In this document: positions 18,680-27,484 of the stretch, piece by piece
Layout of the letters: each line of letters begins with the position of its first letter
Numbering within the stretch: position 1 is the first letter of the stretch
DNA from: Shewanella sp. SNU WT4
GTDB lineage: Bacteria > Pseudomonadota > Gammaproteobacteria > Enterobacterales > Shewanellaceae
NCBI RefSeq assembly: GCF_006494715.1
Contig: NZ_CP041151.1
Span: forward strand, 2,852,001-2,916,000
DNA length: 64,000 bases
Reading direction: 5' to 3'
Program-made: the position numbers and the translations under genes
Notes under the pieces: model-generated
What the model was told of the DNA's origin: nothing
Database searches by the model: none
Seen by the model: only the letters and a program-made list of their open reading frames with translations

Positions 18680-20218
18680 TTAAGCAAAACCAATATAGTG
18701 ACCAAATAATACTGTCACGCTTGAAAGCACTAATAAGGCCAACATAAAGCGCCAAATGAACTTAAGCCAATCACCCCAATCAACACGGCACACACCTAAC
18801 GTTGCCATTAAGGATGCTGAGGTTGGAACTAAAATATTGGTAAAACCATCACCCAATTGAAATGCTAATACTGACACTTGACGGCTAACGCCCACAAGAT
18901 CGGCAAGTGGCGCCATCAAAGGCATAGTGAGTGCCGCTTGACCTGAACCTGAAGTCACAAAGAAGTTAAAGGCCGATTGGAATAACAACATAAACCAAGC
19001 CGATAACGCATCAGGTAACTGGCCAATGGCTGAACCAGCTGCAGACAATATGCTATTAAGTACACTGGGTTCGGTGGCTTTACCGCCGCCTAACAAGAGC
19101 AAGATACCCGAAGCACAGCCCACTAAAATGGCAGGTTCTATCATGGTGGCGGCGCCTTGCTTAAAGCTTCTAGCCATTTGATTGATGGTCATGCCGTTAA
19201 GTCCAAAGAGCACGCCCACTAACCCCACGGCTAAGCCCATAGTAAAGAATTGGCTCGCAATCTCAGGAATAAACCAAGCATGGGCAACCACGCCCCAAAC
19301 CACCCAAGCTACGGTGGCGATAATAACGCCTATCACTAACCAGTCGCCTAAACCAAAGCGGCTATCGAGCGAACAGTGACTTTGCTGCTCCCGGAAGAAA
19401 GCATCTGAGTGATAGCTGTAAGATGAAGTGGGTGACTTTTGAATACGACTCGCATAGCGCATGGTAAATATGATACCAAACAAGGTGAATAGCACCCACA
19501 TAGGGACGCGGAACTCACTGCCAGATAATACCGGCACGCCGGCAATACCTTGGGCAATCGCCACGCCAAACGGGTTCATCCACGATGAGGCAAAACCGAC
19601 TTGAGTGGCCACATAAGTCACCATAACCGTAGTAATGCCATCGTATCCCAAGCGGATCATCAATGGACAAATAATGATGGCAAAGGCAATAGCTTCTTCA
19701 CCCATGCCAAATACGGCGCCGCCTAAAGAAAATAAAGTAAATAAGGCGGGAATAAATAACTTTTCATTGCCACGAGTCTTATCGATAAGGCGTAAAATAC
19801 CGTTATCTATGGTACCTGTCGCCATGACTATGCCAAATGAACCGCCTATCACCAACATAAACATGATGACGCCAATAGCGCTGCCCCATTTAGAGCCAGA
19901 AGTCAGTCCTTCAAATGCAAAATTGAAAAAACCAACATCACCACCACCGGCAAACAAAGACACAGGGGCTAATTTAGGCTCGCCATTGTCATCGAGGGCA
20001 TAACGGAATGAATCGGGATCAACGACTTGTCGAGTTTTCTCAACGCCATCCATCACATAGTGGGCTTCTTGTGTTTCAAAAGAACCGATAGGGATGAGGT
20101 AAGTCATTATGGCTGCGACGATTGCCACAAAAAAGATGATGACCAAGGTATCTGGCATTTGCCAGCGACGAGTGCTGCTGGTGCTTGCGCTCGCCTCAAT
20201 GGATTGTGTCAAAGACAT
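18680..20218 (-). CDS. yfcC: YfcC family carrier (DcuC-like C4-dicarboxylate/amino acid antiporter)
   Basis: A 512-residue inner-membrane protein with 12 or so helices in two repeats. The N-terminus MPDTLVIIFFVAIVAAIMTYLIPIGSFE and the motifs MGEEAIAFAIIICP and VTSGSGQAALTMPLMAPLAD identify the YfcC/C4-dicarboxylate anaerobic carrier family. Related proteins carry out arginine/ornithine-type or dicarboxylate exchange, so substrate is open. Start 20218 (MSLTQS) is preferred over the GTG at 20227, since AAAGGG lies eight bases upstream. A helix-rich C-terminal end (FGHYIGFA) is as in the family. Confidence 0.85.
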   Translation of the reverse strand: MSLTQSIEASASTSSTRRWQMPDTLVIIFFVAIVAAIMTYLIPIGSFETQEAHYVMDGVEKTRQVVDPDSFRYALDDNGEPKLAPVSLFAGGGDVGFFNFAFEGLTSGSKWGSAIGVIMFMLVIGGSFGIVMATGTIDNGILRLIDKTRGNEKLFIPALFTLFSLGGAVFGMGEEAIAFAIIICPLMIRLGYDGITTVMVTYVATQVGFASSWMNPFGVAIAQGIAGVPVLSGSEFRVPMWVLFTLFGIIFTMRYASRIQKSPTSSYSYHSDAFFREQQSHCSLDSRFGLGDWLVIGVIIATVAWVVWGVVAHAWFIPEIASQFFTMGLAVGLVGVLFGLNGMTINQMARSFKQGAATMIEPAILVGCASGILLLLGGGKATEPSVLNSILSAAGSAIGQLPDALSAWFMLLFQSAFNFFVTSGSGQAALTMPLMAPLADLVGVSRQVSVLAFQLGDGFTNILVPTSASLMATLGVCRVDWGDWLKFIWRFMLALLVLSSVTVLFGHYIGFA

Positions 20219-20374
20219 GGGGGGCACCCTTTATTATTCGAAGAGGATGCAATATAAACTAATTTTTACGTAGAACCCAGACCACAAAGGTTATCTGGGT
20301 CACAACAGATGCATATTTATGCAAACACTTGCCATTAATTATGACTATTAGCGCTAGTTAATGACGATGATTGC

Positions 20375-21802
20375 TTAAACTATGGCTTGGCGGCGACAGT
20401 ACCCCTGATAGGCAACCACGGTCAACATAGCCACTAAAGACAAGAGTAATGCGGGCACAATCGCGTGCACATTATATGGCAATGGCCCAAACTGAAATGC
20501 CAGCAAGTAACTAATGAGTCCTGTCGCCATAGCTGCTAACGCAGCTTCACCACTAATGCTTGGCCAGCATATACCCGCGACAATCGGCCATAAGAACACA
20601 GATTGCAGCGCGCCAAAGGCGGCTAAATTCAGCCAAACAATCATATCAGGCGGCTTTAATGCCCACCACGCGGCAAGCAAGGTAATGACTACCATAGCCA
20701 CGCGCGTCAAGGTTAATTGGCGCTCACTTGACATAGTCGGGCGAGTTTTAACGACGGCATCACGCACTAAGGTCACTGCAGACTGCAGCAACATAGAGTC
20801 TACCGATGACATCACCGCCGCAATGGGAGCGGCTAATAACAAACCCGCGACCCAAGGCGAAAATAACCCTGCGATTAACTTAGGCATAATTTCATCGGGA
20901 ATGGTCAAATCTGGATAAATAGCGCGGCCAAAGAAGCCACATAAGTGCGGTAATAAAGTCATTAATAAACTAATGGCCGTGCCGTACACCATGCCTTTAC
21001 GCAGCGCCTGTTTATCTTTTACCGCTAATAAACGCACCACGGTATGGGGTAAACCTAAGGTGCCAAAACACACCAACACCCAAAAAGATAACATCATAGG
21101 CCAACCTAGTTGTTGCTCGCTGCCCCAAGGTGACAATAATGGGCTCTGCTGTTGATTTAAGTTAGCGAGCATAGCCGGTACATCGCCTTTAATCAGTAGC
21201 GTTACCAGCAATACCACTATGCCAAGCGTCATGACTATGCCTTGCACCGCATCGGTTGCCGCCACAGCGCGAAAGCCACCCGTTAAGGTGTAAGCTAACA
21301 CTGTCACCACAAAAATGGCTAAACCTAGCTCATAACTGATACCGCTCACGCCAGCAAACATGCGCGCACCACCAATAAATTGCACTGTGATCATGGCGAT
21401 AAAACCCGCCACTAAGCTCACAATCGCAATGCGGCTTAACCACGGACTATTAAATCTATGATCTAACCATTCAAGTAAGGTGGAGTGACGATCTTTTAAG
21501 GCTAAAAATTTTGGCCCAAGCACGCCTAAGGTCAACATGGCGACAGGCACTTGAATGAGTGCTAACCACACCCAACCTAAACCAATTTTATAGGCAGCGC
21601 CGGGGCCGCCAATGAAAGAGCTCGCGCTGGTATAAGTAGCCACTAAGGTCAAAGCGACTAGCGGGCCATTAAGAATACGGCCACCAATAAAGAAGCGATT
21701 GGCTTTATCGGCCACTAACCCTGTTTTCATCTTACTGGCAATAATGCGGCTGATATAAAGACTAAAAATGAGATAGATAACTACTGCTATTAAGGCTGTC
21801 AC
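20375..21802 (-). CDS. panF: Sodium/pantothenate symporter
   Basis: A 475-residue sodium:solute symporter (SSS family) importing pantothenate, the precursor of coenzyme A. About 13 helices are seen. Typical points: ATYTSASSFIGGPGAAYKIGLGW near residue 55 (written here as parts ATYTSASSFIGG and PGAAYKIGLGW), SSVDSMLLQSAVTLVRD in the core, and YTLTGGFRAVAATDAVQG. It overlaps yhdT by four bases (ATGA), the standard yhdT-panF arrangement of Gammaproteobacteria, so both are translated from one message. Confidence 0.95.
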   Translation of the reverse strand: MTALIAVVIYLIFSLYISRIIASKMKTGLVADKANRFFIGGRILNGPLVALTLVATYTSASSFIGGPGAAYKIGLGWVWLALIQVPVAMLTLGVLGPKFLALKDRHSTLLEWLDHRFNSPWLSRIAIVSLVAGFIAMITVQFIGGARMFAGVSGISYELGLAIFVVTVLAYTLTGGFRAVAATDAVQGIVMTLGIVVLLVTLLIKGDVPAMLANLNQQQSPLLSPWGSEQQLGWPMMLSFWVLVCFGTLGLPHTVVRLLAVKDKQALRKGMVYGTAISLLMTLLPHLCGFFGRAIYPDLTIPDEIMPKLIAGLFSPWVAGLLLAAPIAAVMSSVDSMLLQSAVTLVRDAVVKTRPTMSSERQLTLTRVAMVVITLLAAWWALKPPDMIVWLNLAAFGALQSVFLWPIVAGICWPSISGEAALAAMATGLISYLLAFQFGPLPYNVHAIVPALLLSLVAMLTVVAYQGYCRRQAIV

Positions 21803-22038
21803 AGTTCATTTCCCCCATGGTTAGTATCAGCAGATTGATGATTAATGGCCGCTAATGCCGCCAATAATAACAACGGCGCCGCGACACAAGAACACCAAAA
21901 CCACAGCGGCATACCGAGCCAACTGCCACGTTCACTGAGAAATAAAGGTCCAAAGGCCCACACCAGGAAATACCCTAGGGCCAAGCATAAAATAATGACG
22001 GCCGGTGTGACTCGTTTCGCTAAGGAAGAGGAAAACAT
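21799..22038 (-). CDS. yhdT: YhdT family small membrane protein
   Basis: A 79-residue protein with two hydrophobic helices (VIILCLALGYFLVWAFGPL and FWCSCVAAPLLLLAALAAI), matching the YhdT/DUF997 family in size and in being fused by ATGA to panF. Its exact job is not known; it may help assemble or regulate PanF. First gene of the two-gene unit. Confidence 0.85.
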   Translation of the reverse strand: MFSSSLAKRVTPAVIILCLALGYFLVWAFGPLFLSERGSWLGMPLWFWCSCVAAPLLLLAALAAINHQSADTNHGGNEL

Positions 22039-22221
22039 ACACTCGCACTTTTGTAGAATGCTTGAAAACGCGCGATTCTAGACCATTTGGCATCATTTGT
22101 CATGATTGCGCGTTAGACAAAAGCCCATGGCAAACAAGTATCATTCCACTTTGATGATCTTCTCGATACAATGGCCGCAATTGTGACGTGGTACACGTCA
22201 CCCTATGCCAATGAGGAAGTC

Positions 22222-23976
22222 ATGAATCACACTTATATCCCTGGTAAAGATGAAGCCTTAGAAGTTTCAATTGCCACTATGCAACAGCGCTTAGTCGAAC
22301 TTGGATTCGATATCGAAGAGGCCTCTTGGCTTAATCCAGTGTCATACGTTTGGTCTGTGCATATTCGCGACCGTAACTGCCCAGCATGCTTTACCAATGG
22401 TAAAGGCGCGAGTAAAGATGCGGCCTTGGCCAGTGCATTAGGGGAATATTTTGAGCGTTTAGCCTGTAACTATTTTTTTGCCGACTTCTATTTAGGCGAA
22501 GAGATAGCCAATAGTGAGTTTGTGCACTATCCCAATGAAAAATGGTTTGCCGTGACTGATGATACCCGTCCTGCAGGTCTGATGAATGAGGCCTTGTGGC
22601 AGCATTACGATCCAGAAGATGAAGTCACTATGGCAGGCTTAGTGGATTTACAATCAGGTAATATGGAACGCGGTGTATGCGCCCTGCCATTTACTCGCCA
22701 ATCGGATAACCAAGTGACTTACATACCGATGAACATTATCGGCAATATGTTTGTGTCTAACGGTATGGCGGCAGGTAATACCGCAACGGAAGCGCGCACT
22801 CAAGCCTTAAGCGAGTGTTTTGAGCGTTATATTAAAAACCGCATCATAGCCGAATCTATCAGCCTGCCTGAAATTCCCGCTGATGTAGTTAACCGTTTCC
22901 CGAAAGTGGTAGCGGCTATCAATGAATTAGAACAGCAAGGTTTCCCTATCACCTGTTTTGACGCTTCATTAGGCGGCGAATACCCTGTGATTTGTGTGAC
23001 CTTATTCAACCCAGACAATGGCGGTTGTTTTGCCTCTTTTGGCGCCCATCCACGCTTTGAAATTGCGCTGGAACGCACTGTGACTGAGTTACTCCAAGGT
23101 CGCAGCTTAAAAGATTTGGATATCTTCCCATCACCATCATTTGATAATGATGAAGTATCTGATCACACTAACCTTGAGACTCACTTTATTGATTCATCAG
23201 GCTTAGTGTCTTGGGATTTATTCCGAGCAGATAGCGATTTTGACTTTGTTGATTGGAACTTTGAAGGCAACACTGATGAGGAATTCCATCAGTTATTGAA
23301 TAAATTCCATGACTTAGGCGCTGAAGTCTATATTGCGGATTACAGCCACTTACAAACCTATGCGTGCCGCGTATTAGTGCCTGGTTATTCAGAAATTTAC
23401 CCTGTGTACGAGTTAACTTGGGTCAATAACAACCGCGCTATGGCACTGCGTCAGCAAATCCAGCAATGGCTTGATGTTAAGCAAGATGCCGCCTTAGCTG
23501 CTGAAATTATCGATAGCTTAGATGCCTTAGATGTTGATGAATTCCAGCCGCTCGATCAGCTGTTAGGCTTAGGTGTTGATGCTTCATCGCCATGGAGCAC
23601 TCTGCGCGTTGGTGAATTACGCTGTTTGTTATCCTTAGCCGCCGGTGATTTAGAATCGGCACTGGAATGGGCTGAATGGACCACAGGCTTTAATGCCGGC
23701 GGTATTAGCAGTGATCTGCAACGCCGTTTGCGTTTTTATCATGCCGTACAAGCCATTTTGAACATTCAATTGGCCGATGGCGATGTTAATCAATACCAAG
23801 CAGCCTTTAAGCGCATGTTTGGTGAACAAGACTACGCTGCGGCATTTGCTCATGTTAGCAATACTGCCCAAGGCTATGATTTGATGCATATTCGTCAGTT
23901 AACTGAATTCACTAAGCATCAAAAACTGCTACAAGCCTATCAAAAGTTACAAGCGGCTAAAGCCAACTGGGCTTAA
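22222..23976 (+). CDS. ycaO: YcaO cyclodehydratase-like protein (S12 methylthiolation accessory)
   Basis: A 584-residue YcaO-domain protein, near in length to E. coli YcaO (586). It belongs to the ATP-dependent amide-activating superfamily; the E. coli protein assists RimO in beta-methylthiolation of Asp in ribosomal protein S12. The N-terminal half has the ATP-binding residues (ALASALGEYFERL; ARTQALSECFERYIK), and the C-terminal half is helical. Start at 22222 (MNHTYIPGKDEAL) has GAGGAAG just upstream; an earlier ATG at 22171 has no such site. It lies upstream of the formate gene cluster, as in E. coli where ycaO adjoins focA. Confidence 0.92.
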   Translation: MNHTYIPGKDEALEVSIATMQQRLVELGFDIEEASWLNPVSYVWSVHIRDRNCPACFTNGKGASKDAALASALGEYFERLACNYFFADFYLGEEIANSEFVHYPNEKWFAVTDDTRPAGLMNEALWQHYDPEDEVTMAGLVDLQSGNMERGVCALPFTRQSDNQVTYIPMNIIGNMFVSNGMAAGNTATEARTQALSECFERYIKNRIIAESISLPEIPADVVNRFPKVVAAINELEQQGFPITCFDASLGGEYPVICVTLFNPDNGGCFASFGAHPRFEIALERTVTELLQGRSLKDLDIFPSPSFDNDEVSDHTNLETHFIDSSGLVSWDLFRADSDFDFVDWNFEGNTDEEFHQLLNKFHDLGAEVYIADYSHLQTYACRVLVPGYSEIYPVYELTWVNNNRAMALRQQIQQWLDVKQDAALAAEIIDSLDALDVDEFQPLDQLLGLGVDASSPWSTLRVGELRCLLSLAAGDLESALEWAEWTTGFNAGGISSDLQRRLRFYHAVQAILNIQLADGDVNQYQAAFKRMFGEQDYAAAFAHVSNTAQGYDLMHIRQLTEFTKHQKLLQAYQKLQAAKANWA

Positions 23977-24317
23977 GCACACTGGCTAGGCACGTAATTG
24001 CCTAGCTTTGAGTCACTAATGGCTTAATCGCTCATCAACACACCAACCATGACGGTTGGTGTGTTGTTATAAAACCTATCTTATTCTCCCCTCTTTATCA
24101 GTAATGTGTCATCCACTCATCTCGGTTCATGGCGAAATATAGCCCGCAGTAAACTAACCAAGCGTGTCACAGTGAGAACTTAGCCTTTAGGTAACTCAGG
24201 GATAACTCACAAAATACGTTTTTGATACGTGAGGCCACTCGTAAAAGCTAACACTGCTGCCTTTGACCTATTGAGTCCAACCCCTAGCATGACTACCATG
24301 GGGTAATCCCTAACAGC
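23977..24317 (+). other. Intergenic region between ycaO and the LysR gene
   Basis: 341 bases. It begins with a terminator hairpin (24037-24065). The remainder has no open frame I would defend. The LysR gene start is preceded only by a weak GGGGTAA site, and no clear promoter boxes or palindrome stand out. Confidence 0.6.
24037..24065 (+). terminator. Terminator after ycaO
   Basis: A 12-bp perfect stem (AACACACCAACC, complement at 24054-24065) with a five-base loop, followed by TGTTAT. It lies 60 bases past the ycaO stop. Confidence 0.85.
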
Positions 24318-25238
24318 ATGAGATCTAAAGTGAAATACTCGCTAAAACAAATTGAAGTTTTTGATGCCATTGCCAGTCAAGAAAGTGTAAGCGCCGCCGC
24401 ACGTAAATTGATGATGACGCAATCTGCGGTGAGTATGTCGCTATCTCAATTAGAAAACCAACTCGGCCGCCCGCTATTCAGTCGCCAAGGTAACCGCTTA
24501 GTGCTCAGTCACTGGGGTCATTGGCTGCGGCCTAAGGCGCGCAGTTTACTCAATGATGCCCGTCAAATTGAAAGCGGCTTGCATGATCAACAAGTGATTA
24601 GTGGTGACTTGTCCATTTGCGCCAGTCAAACGGCGGCAGAGCACTTAATTCCTGAGCTTATCAGTAAAATTGATAGTGACTTTCCACAATTACATATCCG
24701 AATAGACGTAGAAAATACGGAAACTGTGATCCAACGTTTGCTCAACTATGATTTTGATTTAGGTGTGATTGAAGGACGCAGTGATGATACCCGCATTACG
24801 TCAGTACCCTGGATAGATGACCACTTAGTGGTCGTTGGCGCCCCTGAACATGCGTTTGCTCATCAGGCTCAAGTATCACTCGAACAGTTAGCCGTCGCTA
24901 AATGGGTGTTGAGGGAACATGGCGCTGGCACGCGCCGCATCTTTGATGGCGCAGTACATGGCAAGATAGATAAGCTCAATGTGTGCCGTGAATACGAACA
25001 GGTCAGTATTTTAAAGGCTTTAGTCAAAGGAGGAAGTTACTTAAGTGCACTGCCTTGGCTTGATGTCATGCAAGATATTCAACGCGGTCAATTAGCCTTA
25101 CTCCCAACGCCAAGCTTAGATATGCACCGCAGCTTAAGCTTTGTGTGGCGCAGTGATAGTACTAACAACCCACTGCGAGATTGTGTCCTCGCCCAAGCTA
25201 AGCGCCTTGCCAAACAAAAGGCTCAATCTACGCCTTAA
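24318..25238 (+). CDS. LysR family transcriptional regulator
   Basis: A 306-residue LTTR. The winged HTH occupies residues 7-65 (KQIEVFDAIASQESVSAAARKL; MTQSAVSMSLSQLENQLGRPLF read in parts), then a linker helix and a periplasmic-binding-like effector domain with SGDLSICASQTAAEHLIPEL. It resembles the YeiE-like group, but I cannot name a specific regulator or effector. It sits between ycaO and the CBS-focA unit, with a bidirectional terminator downstream, so it is transcribed alone. Formate/pyruvate control is possible from context but unproven. Confidence 0.9.
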   Translation: MRSKVKYSLKQIEVFDAIASQESVSAAARKLMMTQSAVSMSLSQLENQLGRPLFSRQGNRLVLSHWGHWLRPKARSLLNDARQIESGLHDQQVISGDLSICASQTAAEHLIPELISKIDSDFPQLHIRIDVENTETVIQRLLNYDFDLGVIEGRSDDTRITSVPWIDDHLVVVGAPEHAFAHQAQVSLEQLAVAKWVLREHGAGTRRIFDGAVHGKIDKLNVCREYEQVSILKALVKGGSYLSALPWLDVMQDIQRGQLALLPTPSLDMHRSLSFVWRSDSTNNPLRDCVLAQAKRLAKQKAQSTP

Positions 25239-25290
25239 CCCTGTCCTATGAGCTCAGAGATAGCCTCTGACGACAATAGCAGACACAAAA

Positions 25291-25311
25291 AAGCCGCGAT
25301 CATCGCGGCTT
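25291..25311. terminator. Bidirectional terminator between LysR and CBS genes
   Basis: Almost perfect palindrome: AAGCCGCGAT at 25291-25300, one base, complement at 25302-25311, with A-run before and TTGTTT after. It ends both the LysR gene and the minus-strand focA-CBS unit. Confidence 0.85.
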
Positions 25312-25346
25312 GTTTCATTGGGTGTAAATATTGCTAGCTACATAGC

Positions 25347-25844
25347 TTAGCTTGCACGCTTAGCCAGTAATAAATCGGCTAAAGCGGCGCGGCTCACCAC
25401 CCCTTTAAGACTTGAGCCTTCAATCACAGGCAATACTTCAGCGTGCTGGCTACTGGCTTTACGTAAACGCTGCTCAAAGGTTAAATACGGACTAATCAAC
25501 ATGCCGTTATCATTGACATTAAATAGCACTTCTTTGTTCACCACTAAGGTTTCTATGAGCTGATTAACCTTAAGGCAAGGTCTTACCGCGGTAAATTCAG
25601 CGCACATTAAATCAGCCACAGTCAAACTGGTCTTACTGCTATATTCCTCTGACCATAAGCCCCGCATTATATCTTGCAGACCAATAGTGCCCGCTAAGGT
25701 TCCCGCTTTCATCACTAGTGCAATATCAACACCTTGTTGACGGCAAGTACCTAGAGCTTCAAATAATCCCGTTTCAGGAGACAGAGACACGGTATTAGTT
25801 TGCATTATGTCGGCCACGGTTAAACGTGCTAAGTAAGATTCCAT
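25347..25844 (-). CDS. CBS domain protein co-transcribed with focA
   Basis: A 165-residue soluble protein made of two CBS motifs: TVADIMQTNTVSLSPETGLFEAL (N-terminal) and a degenerate second half ending in VEGSSLKGVVSRAALADLL, as parts. CBS pairs usually bind adenine nucleotides and relay energy state. The gene starts one base after the focA stop, and its AAAAGGA ribosome site overlaps the end of focA, so translation is coupled. That pairing suggests a regulator of the formate channel, which is inference. No catalytic domain is attached. Confidence 0.85.
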   Translation of the reverse strand: MESYLARLTVADIMQTNTVSLSPETGLFEALGTCRQQGVDIALVMKAGTLAGTIGLQDIMRGLWSEEYSSKTSLTVADLMCAEFTAVRPCLKVNQLIETLVVNKEVLFNVNDNGMLISPYLTFEQRLRKASSQHAEVLPVIEGSSLKGVVSRAALADLLLAKRAS

Positions 25845-25845
25845 C

Positions 25846-26712
25846 TTAATGTCCTTTTATTTGTAATAATTTTGATTGTTGTTCAATTACCCAGTACCCG
25901 AGCGCCACAATAACGCCGCCGCCGACTATGTTGCCAAGCGTCACAGGAATAAGGTTGTTGATGATAAAATTGGCAAACGTTAAGTCTTGATAGCTCATGG
26001 CACTAATGCCAAGACCATCGAAAAAAGCCGCAGGGGCGAACTCTGAGATAACTATGCCTAACGGCACCATGAAGAGATTGGCTATGCTGTGCTCAAAGCC
26101 ACTGGAAACAAACATGGCAACTGGCAGCATTAATAATGTGGCACGCGCTAAGGCCTCTTTGCTGGCAAAAGTCATCCAGACCCCTAAACACACCAACATG
26201 TTGCATAAAATGCCTAAGGCAAAAGCCTGCCACCAGGTATGCTCGAGTTTATGCTGAGCAATATTGAGTGCATTAAGCCCCCATTGCCCATGGTCAAGTT
26301 GATGCATACCGCCTACCCATACGAGCAGTAGAATTAAGCTAGCACCAAATAAATTCCCCACATAAACCCGAGCCCAACACAGTAATAATTGCTTAGCCGT
26401 TACGCGTTTGTGCACATAGGTCAGCGTGCTAAGTACAGTGCTGGTAAACAGTTCAGCGCCGCAAATAACCACTAGTACTAGGCCTAAGCTAAACGCGAGA
26501 CCGCCCGTTAACCGCACTAAGCCCCAAGGTGCTCCTTCTGCCCCAGTTGTCACTGTGATGTAAAACACGAAAGCCAGCGCAATAAAGGCGCCTGCAAAAA
26601 TGGATAATCCTAAAGATTGACTCGCAGATTTCACCACTTTGGCATAGCCATATTGCTCGGCTAATACGCATAAGCTGGGTTCTGGGGGGCTCGGTACTGG
26701 ACTGATTGTCAT
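25846..26712 (-). CDS. focA: Formate channel FocA (formate/nitrite transporter family)
   Basis: A 288-residue pentameric formate channel protein with six membrane helices, moving formate/H+ across the inner membrane. The gating His appears in SSGFEHSIANLFMVPLG, and the channel's central repeat FAGAFIALAFVFYIT and GNLFGASLILLL are typical of FocA. The N-terminal ~30 residues (PSPPEPSLCVLAEQYGYAK) correspond to the mobile gate region. The ATG at 26712 has a TGGAGG site. It is the first gene of a two-gene unit with the CBS protein and runs opposite to the pflB branch, unlike the E. coli focA-pflB operon. Confidence 0.94.
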   Translation of the reverse strand: MTISPVPSPPEPSLCVLAEQYGYAKVVKSASQSLGLSIFAGAFIALAFVFYITVTTGAEGAPWGLVRLTGGLAFSLGLVLVVICGAELFTSTVLSTLTYVHKRVTAKQLLLCWARVYVGNLFGASLILLLVWVGGMHQLDHGQWGLNALNIAQHKLEHTWWQAFALGILCNMLVCLGVWMTFASKEALARATLLMLPVAMFVSSGFEHSIANLFMVPLGIVISEFAPAAFFDGLGISAMSYQDLTFANFIINNLIPVTLGNIVGGGVIVALGYWVIEQQSKLLQIKGH

Positions 26713-27484
26713 TGAGCCTCCACCAAGGCGACAAACGTCAATGACCGACCGCTTAATAACCTCATTATCATTCTCCTTATCTAATTATTATTCATCTAAT
26801 GGCAAAGCCGACTTAACAATAGCCTGAGATAACCACTTGTAATAAATAGGTAATATTTGTTGCGGCCATCAATAAAATTGATAACTTTTGGCAGGTATTA
26901 TGCGGTTTCACTCGTGCTGGCTTAGCTAAATCAGGGGTTTTAGCGCGTAAAGCTAAGCGCAATGATTGACTATTATTAATCTTGTGAGCAGCTGTCTGCG
27001 TGTATTGCGTTAATAGATATGGCGCAACTTAAGTAGCAGCTAAACAAGTAACAAGTATAATCATTATTTATCAGATACTTACCAACTTGCATTCAAGAAA
27101 GTAACGGCCGCAATAAGCTAAACGCAAAAACAGTGCCGCAAGTCACCAGTTAAGCTTAAATAAAGATGAACTTGTTAACTGGGTCGCAATTCGCCCAATC
27201 GACACCATCAAAAAAACTGATAGCACCTACAAGGACATATCAGCGTGTGATAATATTTAAAGGTAAATTGGTCTGACCAAATTAATCGGGTAACACGGAT
27301 AGGATGTGGGCGCACTGCAGTCAGAAAATTGGGCTGCGACTTAAGCTAAAGTTTTAGCTTTTATCGTCACTGTCAAACAACGCCAGTATTCAACGTTTAC
27401 CGTTGAAGTGGTTAAAAACACGGACTTACTACCCAAGTCAACAACAGAATTTTTTTGCTGTACTTGTCGGAGAATTGACAAATT
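26713..27484. other. Intergenic control region between focA and DUF3360 gene
   Basis: A 772-bp region between divergent genes, with no convincing open frame. It holds a PdhR-type box at 27266-27283, a 15-bp AT-rich inverted repeat at 26868-26882 (ATCAAT, AAA, ATTGAT), and an 8-bp spaced inverted repeat (ACCAGTTAA at 27145, TTAACTGG at 27175). The ribosome site for the DUF3360 gene is GGAGAATTG, 11 bases before its ATG. Long divergent regulatory space is fitting for oxygen- and pyruvate-controlled genes. Confidence 0.65.
27266..27283. promoter_or_regulatory. PdhR/FadR-type operator upstream of the DUF3360 gene
   Basis: AATTGGTCTGACCAAATT has a perfect TTGGTC/GACCAA inverted repeat around one base. 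It matches 11 of 12 fixed positions of the E. coli PdhR consensus (ATTGGT, three bases, ACCAAT); TGGTCNGACCA also fits FadR. It lies 202 bases before the start codon. Confidence 0.55.

Noticed and set aside
26868..26882. FNR/EtrA site near focA
   Set aside because: It reads ATCAAT-AAA-ATTGAT, the inverse order of the FNR half-sites (TTGAT, four bases, ATCAA).
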